From DATLGD01 sp035540755 (GTDB lineage: Bacteria > Actinomycetota > Actinomycetes > Mycobacteriales > SCTD01), in contig DATLGD010000139.1 in assembly GCA_035540755.1 (NCBI GenBank), positions 1-14,041 on the forward strand: a stretch of DNA of 14,041 nt, given 5' to 3'. The notes under the pieces were generated by a model. That model was not told where the DNA came from. It was given only the letters and a program-made list of their open reading frames with translations, and searched no databases. The position numbers were made by a program, and so were the translations under genes. Positions 7,942-14,041 of the stretch are shown piece after piece (the stretch's first letter is position 1; every line of letters begins with the position of its first letter).

Positions 7942-9417
7942 GTGACCGAGACGACGGCTGCGGCGGTGCGCACCTACGAGGTGCGCACCTACGGCTGCCA
8001 GATGAACGTGCACGACAGCGAGCGCATCGGCGGCCTGCTCGACGCCGCCGGCTACCTGCCGGCCGCACCCGGGACGTCGCCCGACGTCGTCGTCTTCAAC
8101 ACCTGCGCCGTGCGCGAGAACGCCGACAACCGCCTGTACGGCAACCTCGGTCACCTCAAGCCGGTGAAGGACCGCCGGCCCGGCATGCAGATCGCTGTCG
8201 GCGGGTGCCTGGCGCAGAAGGACCGCGCGACCATCACCGAACGCGCGCCCTGGGTCGACGTCGTCTTCGGCACGCACAACGTCGGGGCCCTCCCGGTGCT
8301 GCTGGAGCGGGCCCGGGTCGAGCAGCAGAGCCAGGTCGAGCTGCTCGAGGCGCTCGAGACCTTCCCCAGCGCGCTGCCCGCCCGTCGCGGCTCCACCGCC
8401 AGCGCGTGGGTGTCCATCAGCGTCGGCTGCGACAACACCTGCACCTTCTGCATCGTCCCGTCGCTGCGCGGCAAGGAGCAGGACCGGCGGCCCGGCGACG
8501 TGCTGCGCGAGGTCGAGGTGCTCGCCGAGCAGGGCGTGCTCGAGGTGACGCTGCTCGGCCAGAACGTCAACTCCTACGGCCGTTCGTTCGGCGACCGCGA
8601 GGCGTTCGGCGCGCTGCTGCGTGCCGTCGGAGCGGTCGACGGCATCGAGCGGGTGCGCTTCACCAGCCCGCACCCGCGCGACTTCTCGGGCGACGTCATC
8701 TCCGCGATGGCCGAGACGCCGGCGGTGTGCCACAGCCTGCACATGCCGCTGCAGTCCGGCTCCGACGCCGTGCTGCGCGCCATGCGCCGCTCCTACCGCA
8801 GCGAGCGGTTCCTCGGCATCCTGGAGCAGGTGCGGGCCCAGATGCCCGACGCCGCGATCACCACCGACATCATCGTCGGCTTCCCGGGCGAGACCGACGC
8901 CGACTTCGAGGCCACCCTGCGCGTCGTCGAGGCCAGCCGCTTCAGCGGCGCGTTCACCTTCCAGTACTCGCCCCGGCCGGGCACGCCGGCAGCGGGCTAC
9001 GCCGGCCAGGTGCCCAAGGCCGTGGTGCAGGAGCGCTACGAGCGCCTGGTGGCGCTGCAGGACCGGATCACCCACGAGGGAATGCTGAGCCAGGTCGGCC
9101 GCACCGTCGAGGTGCTGCTGTCCGAGGGCGAGGGGCGCAAGGACGGCCCGGAGCGGATGACCGGGCGAGCTCGGGACAACAGGCTGGTGCACCTGCCGCG
9201 GACGGCGGGGGCGCGGCCGGGCGACGTCGTCACGGTCGAGGTGACTGCCGCGGCGCCGCACCACCTGTGGGCCGAGCGGCCGCCCCTGTCGGTGCGCCGG
9301 ACCGCCGCCGGTGACGCGTGGGAGGCCGGCCGGGCGCCGCGCACCGCGGGAGTGCTGCTCGGCCTGCCGCAGGTCGGCCGGCCCGCGCCGCTGCCCGCCG
9401 CCCCTGCTTGCGGCTGA
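7942..9417 (+). CDS. miaB: tRNA-2-methylthio-N6-dimethylallyladenosine synthase MiaB
   Basis: MiaB is a cytoplasmic radical-SAM methylthiotransferase that converts i6A37 of tRNAs reading UNN codons to ms2i6A. The 491-aa product starts MTETTAAAVRTYEVRTYGCQ. The N-terminal UPF0004 domain carries the three cluster cysteines, C19 (YGCQMN), C55 (NTCAVRE) and C89 (GGCLAQ). The radical-SAM motif is C163-DNT-C167-TF-C170. A TRAM domain follows near the C-terminus. All six iron-sulfur ligands are present. Starting at GTG 7942 gives the N-terminal length typical of actinobacterial MiaB; a second in-frame GTG at 7966 is a less likely alternative. It is divergent from the small minus-strand peptide gene, with 113 nt between the two starts. 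The final 30 residues, rich in Ala, Pro and Gly, extend past TRAM. MtaB-type homologues are a less likely identity. Confidence 0.95.
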   Translation: MTETTAAAVRTYEVRTYGCQMNVHDSERIGGLLDAAGYLPAAPGTSPDVVVFNTCAVRENADNRLYGNLGHLKPVKDRRPGMQIAVGGCLAQKDRATITERAPWVDVVFGTHNVGALPVLLERARVEQQSQVELLEALETFPSALPARRGSTASAWVSISVGCDNTCTFCIVPSLRGKEQDRRPGDVLREVEVLAEQGVLEVTLLGQNVNSYGRSFGDREAFGALLRAVGAVDGIERVRFTSPHPRDFSGDVISAMAETPAVCHSLHMPLQSGSDAVLRAMRRSYRSERFLGILEQVRAQMPDAAITTDIIVGFPGETDADFEATLRVVEASRFSGAFTFQYSPRPGTPAAGYAGQVPKAVVQERYERLVALQDRITHEGMLSQVGRTVEVLLSEGEGRKDGPERMTGRARDNRLVHLPRTAGARPGDVVTVEVTAAAPHHLWAERPPLSVRRTAAGDAWEAGRAPRTAGVLLGLPQVGRPAPLPAAPACG

Positions 9418-9440
9418 GCCGCCCGCGGCGGTTCGGCGGC
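9418..9440 (+). terminator. GC-rich hairpin right after miaB
   Basis: GCCGCC (9418-9423) can pair with GGCGGC (9435-9440), or in a tighter form with GGCGG at 9427-9431. It begins directly after the TGA stop. There is no T tract. It may act as a terminator or mRNA 3' stabiliser for miaB, as is common in G+C-rich actinobacteria. Support is structural only. Confidence 0.4.
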
Positions 9441-9460
9441 GCCGTGCGGCCTCCGGTTCG

Positions 9461-9525
9461 CCGGCGGACCTACCGGCACCGACAGCCAGGTGTAGCGCTA
9501 CCGGCAGGTCCGCCGGTGGGTACCC
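9461..9525 (+). repeat. Nested inverted repeats upstream of the membrane-protein gene
   Basis: A 16-bp inverted repeat with one mismatch is formed by CCGGCGGACCTACCGG (9461-9476) and CCGGCAGGTCCGCCGG (9501-9516). Its 24-nt centre contains CACC (9477-9480) opposite GGTG (9489-9492), followed by a perfect palindrome GTAGCGCTAC (9492-9501). Another palindrome, GGGTACCC, follows at 9518-9525. The arrangement lies 60-125 nt before the ATG at 9586. It could be a strong terminator for miaB or a regulator-binding region. No T tract and no clear -35/-10 pair was found in the gap. Confidence 0.5.
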
Positions 9526-9585
9526 GGGGCAGATCAGCGTTACCCCGCACCGAAGCCCCGACCGTCGACCCCGAGGAGCAGCACC

Positions 9586-10224
9586 ATGGACGACACCACC
9601 CTGACCGTCTTGCTCGTCGTGCTGGCGGTCGTCGTCGTCGCCGCCGTCGTGTACGCCGTGATGAAGAAGAGGCAGAGCGAGAAGCTGCGCGACCAGTTCG
9701 GCTCGGAGTACGACCGCACCGTCGAGACCACCGGCAAGCGACGGGACGCCGAGCGCGACCTCCGCGAGCGCACCGAGCGCCGCGAGAGGCTCGACATCCG
9801 CCCGCTCGACGGGGCCCGCCGCAACCTCTACGCCGGCCGCTGGGCGCGCGCGCAGGAGCAGTTCGTCGACCGCCCGGCCGAGGCCGTCAGCGACGCCCAG
9901 CGCCTGGTCACCGAGGTGATGGAGGAGCGAGGCTACCCCGTCGACGACGAGGCCCAGCAGATGAAGGACCTGTCGGTCGACCACGCCGACGCCATGGGGG
10001 AGTACCGCTCGGCCCACGAGATCTCGCAGCTCAACGACCGCAAGCAGGCCACCACCGAGCAGCTGCGGCAGGCGATGGTGCACTACCGCTCGCTGTTCAC
10101 CCGCCTGCTCGACACCGAGGACTCCACCGATCGCAGCGGGCACCGGGACGACCGGAACAGCGACGCCGACGTGTCGCCGTACCCGGACGACTCCCGTGGC
10201 GGCCGCTCGAGCGAGCGCCGCTGA
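9586..10224 (+). CDS. Membrane-anchored protein of unknown function (212 aa)
   Basis: The ATG is preceded at 7 nt by GAGGAG (9573-9578). The N-terminus has one hydrophobic helix, residues about 6-26 (from LTVLLVVLAVVVVAA), followed by KKRQSEKLRDQFG, so the bulk should lie in the cytoplasm. The rest is highly charged and helical: an Arg/Glu-rich stretch at about 45-65, then RPLDGARRNLYAGRW, FVDRPAEAVSDAQRLV and EERGYPVDDEAQQMKDLSVDHA. It ends in a disordered Asp/Ser/Arg tail. Similar one-helix proteins with the segment RFGPEYDRTV and a GYP-DD block are common hypothetical proteins in actinobacteria, as I recall, with no assigned role. It stands alone between two hairpin-rich gaps, so it is probably transcribed by itself. 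Confidence 0.85.
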   Translation: MDDTTLTVLLVVLAVVVVAAVVYAVMKKRQSEKLRDQFGSEYDRTVETTGKRRDAERDLRERTERRERLDIRPLDGARRNLYAGRWARAQEQFVDRPAEAVSDAQRLVTEVMEERGYPVDDEAQQMKDLSVDHADAMGEYRSAHEISQLNDRKQATTEQLRQAMVHYRSLFTRLLDTEDSTDRSGHRDDRNSDADVSPYPDDSRGGRSSERR

Positions 10225-10236
10225 CCGCTGCGCCGG

Positions 10237-10278
10237 GCCGTCCCGCGGCGCGCCTCCCCGTGCGGGACGGCGCGCCGC
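10237..10278 (+). terminator. Two competing 10-bp stems after the 212-aa protein gene
   Basis: GCCGTCCCGC (10237-10246) pairs perfectly with GCGGGACGGC (10262-10271). A second perfect stem is GCGGCGCGCC (10245-10254) with GGCGCGCCGC (10269-10278). The two share bases in both arms and exclude each other. The structure starts 13 nt after the stop codon, which suits a terminator, though no T tract follows. Confidence 0.55.
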
Positions 10279-10285
10279 GGCGCGT

Positions 10286-10319
10286 CCGGGCGGGGCTGCT
10301 TCCCAGGCAGCGCACCCGG
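10286..10319 (+). other. Smaller stem-loop in the sdh upstream region
   Basis: CCGGG (10286-10290) can pair with CCCGG (10315-10319), enclosing GCTGC (10295-10299) and GCAGC (10307-10311). The composite stem has internal loops. It could be the end of the terminator region or part of a leader if sdh transcription starts upstream of it. No known riboswitch pattern was recognised. Confidence 0.25.
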
Positions 10320-10321
10320 GG

Positions 10322-10337
10322 TGTTGGATGCATCACA
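10322..10337 (+). promoter_or_regulatory. Possible CRP/GlxR-type operator upstream of the sdh operon
   Basis: TGTTG-GATGCA-TCACA matches the CRP/GlxR consensus TGTGA-N6-TCACA in all five right-half positions and three of five left-half positions. It also holds the palindrome GATGCATC (10327-10334). The site lies 34 nt before the first gene of the sdh operon, in a locally A+T-richer patch. Cyclic-AMP receptor proteins regulate succinate dehydrogenase genes in several bacteria. Binding is inferred. Confidence 0.4.
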
Positions 10338-10371
10338 GCTCCCGCACCCAACTCCGGCGGAGGTCGTGCAC

Positions 10372-10659
10372 ATGTCGGCGCAGGAAGACATCGCAGTCGC
10401 CCGTGAGGCGGTGAGAGCGGTGGAGCGAGCGGTGCAGGCGGTGTCGCGGCACTACGGCGACTCCGCCGACGTGCGACGGCTGCAGCTCGACGCCGGCCGG
10501 CTCGGCGAGGACCTCGACCTGCTGTGCGGCAAGGAGCAGCCCGTCGCCGCGGCGCCGGTCCGGCCGCTCGAGGTCATCGAGGACAAGGACTACGAGCACA
10601 GCTTCTGGATGGACGCCGAGGACGAAGGCCTGGGCCGCTCCGACTTCCGCACCCGATGA
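10372..10659 (+). CDS. Small sdh-operon protein of unknown function (95 aa)
   Basis: The ATG at 10372 has GGAGG (10359-10363) 8 nt upstream and is preferred over a GTG at 10321, which has no ribosome site and would overlap the putative operator. The product is soluble and acidic with no signal or membrane helix. It has a helical N-terminal part (DIAVAREAVRAVERAVQAV) and a conserved-looking C-terminal motif, DKDYEHSFWMDAEDEGLGRS. Its TGA overlaps the ATG of the membrane anchor gene (ATGA at 10656-10659), which points to translational coupling. In M. tuberculosis a protein of similar length, Rv0250c, precedes the Sdh1 genes Rv0249c-Rv0247c. By position this may be its counterpart; I cannot confirm homology by alignment. 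It might be an assembly or accessory factor. Confidence 0.8.
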   Translation: MSAQEDIAVAREAVRAVERAVQAVSRHYGDSADVRRLQLDAGRLGEDLDLLCGKEQPVAAAPVRPLEVIEDKDYEHSFWMDAEDEGLGRSDFRTR

Positions 10660-11474
10660 CCGCACCTGCCGCCGACCGCACCGAGTCCGTCGCGCCGTCG
10701 GGCGTCGGCGCGCCCGGGCGGGCCCGCCTTGCCGTCCGCCACCTGCGCAAGGACCGCTGGTGGCTGCCGCCGGCCCTCACCGCCGGCACGCTGGTGCTGT
10801 TCGTCATCTACTCGACCTGGCGGGCGTTCGAGAACGCGCACTACTACGCCTCGCCCTACCTGACGCCGTTCTACTCGCCGTGCATCGCCACCGGCTGCGA
10901 GGACACCGCGTTCCCGGTGCTCATCCCGGGACCTGCCTTCATCTCGCCGGCGCTGTACATCCTCATCATCCCGCTCGGCTTCCGGATGACCTGCTACTAC
11001 TACCGCAAGGCCTACTACCGGTCGTTCTGGCTGTCTCCCCCTGCCTGCGCCGTCGCCGAGCCGCACGGCAGGTACACCGGCGAGACGCGCTTCCCGCTGG
11101 TCTTCCAGAACCTGCACCGGTACTTCTTCTACCTCGGCACGCTCTACCCGTTCATCCTGCTGTACGACGCCGCGCACAGCGTCTACGCACGCGATGACGG
11201 CAACTGGCTCGGACTCGGCTCGATCATCCTGTTCGTCAACGCCGTCCTGCTGCTCATGTACTCGATCTCGTGCCACTCCTGCCGGCACCTGGTGGGCGGG
11301 CGGCTCGTGCACTTCTCCAAGCACCCGGTCCGCTACAAGCTGTGGTCGTGGGCCTCGGCGCAGAACGCGCGGCACATGAAGTGGGCCTGGGTCAGCCTGG
11401 TCTTCGTCGCCTTCACCGACTTCTACGTGCGGCTGCTGTCCACCGGCGCCATCACCGACCCGATCTTCTTCTGA
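10656..11474 (+). CDS. sdhC: Sdh1-type succinate dehydrogenase membrane anchor (SdhC)
   Basis: This 272-aa integral membrane subunit should pass electrons from SdhB to menaquinone. About five hydrophobic helices are visible (roughly 38-56, 94-113, 150-172, 185-205 and 243-261). A single long anchor of this size matches mycobacterial Sdh1 (Rv0249c type) rather than the two short SdhC/SdhD chains of E. coli. Cysteines and histidines cluster at C76-IATG-C81 and C206-H207-S-C209-R-H211, close to helix ends. As I recall, the M. smegmatis Sdh1 structure contains a membrane-embedded Rieske-type [2Fe-2S] centre, and these residues are the obvious candidate ligands. Other histidines (H62, H154, H174) could also contribute. 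The gene starts inside the stop codon of the 95-aa gene, and sdhA follows after 13 nt. Confidence 0.88.
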   Translation: MTAPAADRTESVAPSGVGAPGRARLAVRHLRKDRWWLPPALTAGTLVLFVIYSTWRAFENAHYYASPYLTPFYSPCIATGCEDTAFPVLIPGPAFISPALYILIIPLGFRMTCYYYRKAYYRSFWLSPPACAVAEPHGRYTGETRFPLVFQNLHRYFFYLGTLYPFILLYDAAHSVYARDDGNWLGLGSIILFVNAVLLLMYSISCHSCRHLVGGRLVHFSKHPVRYKLWSWASAQNARHMKWAWVSLVFVAFTDFYVRLLSTGAITDPIFF

Positions 11475-11487
11475 GCGAGCAGGGGCC

Positions 11488-13287
11488 ATGAGCGAGCTGG
11501 AGCGGGGCTACTACGACGTCGTCGTCGTCGGTGCCGGAGGCGCGGGTCTGCGAGCCGCCATCGAGGCGCACGAGCAGGGCGCGCGCACCGCCGTCGTCTG
11601 CAAGTCGCTGCTGGGCAAGGCGCACACCGTCATGGCCGAGGGCGGCATCGCCGCGGCGATGGGCAACGTCTACCCCGAGGACGGGTGGAAGGTGCACTTC
11701 CGCGACACCATGCGCGGCGGCAAGATGCTCAACAACTGGCGCATGGCGCAGCTGCACGCGCAGGAGGCTCCCGAGCGGGTCCGCGAGCTCGAGGACTGGG
11801 GCGCCCTGTTCGACCGCACCAAGGACGGGCTGATCTCCCAGCGCGACTTCGGCGGGCACCGCTACGCGCGGCTGGCGCACGTCGGCGACCGCACCGGCCT
11901 CGAGCTCATCCGCACCCTCCAGCAGCAGACGGTGAAGCTCGGCATCGACGTGTACATGGAGTGCACCGTCACTTCGCTGCTCACGATGGAGGACGGCAGC
12001 ATCGGCGGTGCGTTCGGCTACCGGCGCAACGCCGGCACCTTCGTCGTCTGGCAGGCGCCGTCGGTGGTGCTGGCCACCGGCGGCATCGGCAAGAGCTTCA
12101 GCGTGACGTCGAACAGCTGGGAGTACACCGGCGACGGGCACTCGCTCGCCCTGACCGCCGGGGCCTCGCTGCTGAACATGGAGTTCGTGCAGTTCCACCC
12201 GACCGGCATGGTCTGGCCGCCGTCGGTGAAGGGGATCCTCGTCACCGAGTCGGTGCGCGGCGACGGCGGCGTGCTGAAGAACTCCAACGGCAACCGGTTC
12301 ATGTTCGACTACATCCCGGACTACTTCCGCAAGGAGACCGCCGAGACCGAGGAGGAGGCCGACCGCTGGTACAGCGACAAGAAGAACAACCGGCGCCCGC
12401 CTGAGCTGCTCCCGCGCGACGAGGTCGCGCGGGCCATCAACAGCGAGGTCAAGGCCGGTCGCGGCTCGCCGCACGGCGGCGTCTTCCTCGACATCGCCTC
12501 CCGGCACGACGCGGCGTACATCCAGAAGCGGCTGCCGTCGATGTACCACCAGTTCAAGGAGCTGGCCGAGGTCGACATCACGCAGGAGGCGATGGAGGTC
12601 GGTCCGACCTGCCACTACGTCATGGGCGGGGTCGAGGTCGACCCGGAGACCGCGCAGTCGGTGGTGCCGGGCCTCTACGCCGCGGGCGAGGTCGCCGGCG
12701 GCATGCACGGCAGCAACCGGCTCGGCGGCAACTCGCTGTCGGACCTGCTGGTGTTCGGCAAGCGCGCCGGGGCGGCCGCGGCCGAGCACAGCACCGCGAT
12801 GCGCGGGCGGCGCGAGAACGTGTCGGAGGACGCCGTCCGCGACGCGGCGGAGGGCGCGTTCGCGCCGTTCGCCCGGGACGGGGGCGAGAACCCGTACACG
12901 ATCCAGCAGGAGCTGCAGAAGACGATGCACGAGCTCGTCGGCATCATCCGCACCGCCGACGAGATCACTGGAGCCCTCGAGAAGATCGAGGAGCTCAAGG
13001 TCCGCGCCAAGGCGCTGACCGTCGACGGCGACCGCCGCTACAACCCGGGCTGGCACCTCGCGCTGGACCTGCCGAACATGCTGCGCGTCTCGGAGTGCAT
13101 CGCCAAGGCCGCGCTGGAGCGGAAGGAGAGCCGCGGCGGCCACACCCGCGACGACTTCCCCGGACCCGACGACGAGTGGGCCAAGATCAACGTGATCTGC
13201 ACGCTGCAGGGGGAGGACGTCGAGCTCACCCACAAGCCCCTGCCCGTTCTGCCGCCCGAGCTGGCCGAGATCTTCGAGGAGAGCTGA
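11488..13287 (+). CDS. sdhA: Succinate dehydrogenase flavoprotein subunit (SdhA)
   Basis: This 599-aa subunit oxidises succinate to fumarate using covalently bound FAD. The dinucleotide-binding motif is VVVVGAGGAGLRAA (11-24). H46 in KAHTVMAEGGI is the site of covalent FAD attachment. Substrate-site residues correspond to E. coli SdhA: H237 in FHPTG, T253-E254 in the loop before RGDGG, the proton-shuttling Arg R310 in LPRDEVAR, H376 in PTCHYVMGG and R411 in HGSNRLGGNS. All are intact. The ATG is preceded by an AGGGG (11481-11485) that lies only 2 nt away, so translation may be helped by coupling to sdhC. It is somewhat shorter than mycobacterial Sdh1 flavoprotein (about 646 aa from memory). 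A fumarate reductase role cannot be excluded from sequence alone. Confidence 0.95.
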   Translation: MSELERGYYDVVVVGAGGAGLRAAIEAHEQGARTAVVCKSLLGKAHTVMAEGGIAAAMGNVYPEDGWKVHFRDTMRGGKMLNNWRMAQLHAQEAPERVRELEDWGALFDRTKDGLISQRDFGGHRYARLAHVGDRTGLELIRTLQQQTVKLGIDVYMECTVTSLLTMEDGSIGGAFGYRRNAGTFVVWQAPSVVLATGGIGKSFSVTSNSWEYTGDGHSLALTAGASLLNMEFVQFHPTGMVWPPSVKGILVTESVRGDGGVLKNSNGNRFMFDYIPDYFRKETAETEEEADRWYSDKKNNRRPPELLPRDEVARAINSEVKAGRGSPHGGVFLDIASRHDAAYIQKRLPSMYHQFKELAEVDITQEAMEVGPTCHYVMGGVEVDPETAQSVVPGLYAAGEVAGGMHGSNRLGGNSLSDLLVFGKRAGAAAAEHSTAMRGRRENVSEDAVRDAAEGAFAPFARDGGENPYTIQQELQKTMHELVGIIRTADEITGALEKIEELKVRAKALTVDGDRRYNPGWHLALDLPNMLRVSECIAKAALERKESRGGHTRDDFPGPDDEWAKINVICTLQGEDVELTHKPLPVLPPELAEIFEES

Positions 13288-13288
13288 C

Positions 13289-14041
13289 ATGGGCTACGAC
13301 GCGTCCCTGCGCATCTGGCGGGGCGACGCCGACGGCGGGGAGCTCCAGGACTTCACCGTGGAGGTGAACGAGGGCGAGGTGGTGCTCGACGTCATCCACC
13401 GCCTGCAGGCCACGCAGACGCCGGACCTCGCCGTCCGCTGGAACTGCAAGGCCGGAAAATGCGGCTCGTGCAGCGCCGAGATCAACGGCCGGCCTCGGCT
13501 GCTGTGCCTGACCCGCATGGGCACCTTCGGCCAGGACGAGACCATCACCATCACCCCGCTGCGCGCCTTCCCGGTGGTGCGCGACCTCGTCACCGACGTC
13601 ACCTACAACTACGAGAAGGCGGCGTCCATCCCGTCGTTCGTGCCCCAGGCGCGCGACGCAGACGGCAACCACCGGATGCAGCAGATCGACGTCGAGCGCT
13701 CGCAGGAGTTCCGCAAGTGCATCGAGTGCTTCCTGTGCCAGGACACCTGCCACGTGGTGCGCGACCACGAGGAGAACAAGCAGAGCTTCGCCGGTCCGCG
13801 CTACCTCATGCGCCTCGCTGAGCTCGACATGCACCCGCTCGACACCGTCGACCGCCGCCGCGTCGCGCAGGAGGACTACGGCCTCGGCATGTGCAACATC
13901 ACCAAGTGCTGCAGCGAGGTCTGCCCGGAGGGCATCAAGATCACCGACAACGCGCTCATCCCGATGAAGGAGCGCGTCGTCGACCGCAAGTACAAGCCGG
14001 TCGTCTGGCTCGGCGAGACGATCCGCCGCCTCAAGCCCTGA
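13289..14041 (+). CDS. sdhB: Succinate dehydrogenase iron-sulfur subunit (SdhB)
   Basis: This 250-aa subunit carries electrons from FAD to the membrane anchor. The N-terminal plant-ferredoxin domain has the [2Fe-2S] ligands C53, C58, C61 and C73 (WNCKAGKCGSCSAEINGRP then LLC). The C-terminal domain has C144xxC147xxC150xxxC154 and a second set C202, C207/C208 and C212. By comparison with E. coli SdhB, C144, C147, C150 and C212 should bind the [4Fe-4S] cluster, and C154, C202 and C208 the [3Fe-4S] cluster. Length matches mycobacterial Sdh1 SdhB (about 248 aa). The ATG begins 1 nt after the sdhA stop, with GAGGAG (13276-13281) inside the end of sdhA, so the two are translationally linked. The stop codon coincides with the last base of the window, so anything downstream is not visible. 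Confidence 0.95.
   Translation: MGYDASLRIWRGDADGGELQDFTVEVNEGEVVLDVIHRLQATQTPDLAVRWNCKAGKCGSCSAEINGRPRLLCLTRMGTFGQDETITITPLRAFPVVRDLVTDVTYNYEKAASIPSFVPQARDADGNHRMQQIDVERSQEFRKCIECFLCQDTCHVVRDHEENKQSFAGPRYLMRLAELDMHPLDTVDRRRVAQEDYGLGMCNITKCCSEVCPEGIKITDNALIPMKERVVDRKYKPVVWLGETIRRLKP

Noticed and set aside
9518..9523. GGGTAC as the -10 of a stress-sigma (SigB/SigH-type) promoter
   Set aside because: No GTTT or GNNT element lies 14-16 nt upstream. The hexamer is part of the GGGTACCC palindrome.
7813..10143. 776-codon minus-strand open frame across miaB and the 212-aa gene
   Set aside because: It spans two real genes and their gap and looks like antisense noise. It also overlaps the start of the better-supported 46-aa minus-strand gene.
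10225..10371. Riboswitch in the sdh upstream region
   Set aside because: Only simple hairpins are visible, and no conserved aptamer core known to me could be traced.
11452..13290. 612-codon minus-strand open frame across sdhA
   Set aside because: It is an exact shadow of sdhA, with no start signal or domain.

Overview
The window is very G+C-rich, with GTG starts common and strong G/C preference at third codon positions. It reads as an actinobacterial chromosome. Supporting signs are a DUF3046 tail next to recA, a LexA box of the TCGAAC-N4-GTTCGA type, a RecA-NDp (PafBC-type) promoter, a mycothiol-ligase-like protein, a GAF/SpoIIE/HATPase regulator and a mycobacterial Sdh1-type succinate dehydrogenase. 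The genus cannot be fixed. No tRNA, rRNA, CRISPR array, IS element or prophage was seen.

Layout. 1-90 is the end of a DUF3046 gene. 91-304 is the recA control region, with an SOS box at 139-154 and a second, LexA-independent type of promoter at 208-230. 305-2440 is recA, interrupted in frame by a 364-residue LAGLIDADG intein (917-2008); the spliced RecA would be 347 aa. recX follows 4 nt later (2445-3098). 3180-4301 encodes a shortened cysteinyl-tRNA-synthetase-like protein, most like the mycothiol ligase MshC. 4350-7100 is a 916-aa sensor phosphatase (three GAF domains, a SpoIIE-type PP2C domain and an RsbW-like ATPase). 7123-7677 is a lipoprotein thermonuclease. 7688-7828 on the minus strand is a 46-aa secreted peptide missed by ordinary length cut-offs. 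7942-9417 is miaB. 9418-9585 is a palindrome-rich gap. 9586-10224 is a membrane-anchored protein of unknown function. 10225-10371 holds a terminator-like hairpin pair and a possible CRP-like operator. 10372-14041 is an sdh operon: a 95-aa protein, the SdhC membrane anchor, the SdhA flavoprotein and the SdhB iron-sulfur protein, joined by an ATGA overlap, a 13-nt gap and a 1-nt gap.

How the genes work together. recA and recX form the recombination/SOS module, with RecX limiting RecA. RecA needs protein splicing because the intein sits in its DNA-binding L2 loop. The SpoIIE protein probably controls an anti-sigma/anti-anti-sigma switch, but no partner lies in the window. The sdh operon feeds electrons from succinate to the quinone pool, and its SdhC has a Cys/His cluster that could be the membrane Rieske-type centre reported for mycobacterial Sdh1. 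MiaB (tRNA thiomethylation) stands alone.

The window is mostly core metabolism and repair. The features most worth following up are the recA intein and its dual promoter, the small repeat-bearing secreted peptide with tandem palindromes upstream, the MshC-like gene beside recX, the Cys/His-rich SdhC, and a shared -10-like hexamer exactly 7 nt before three GTG starts, which suggests leaderless transcripts.
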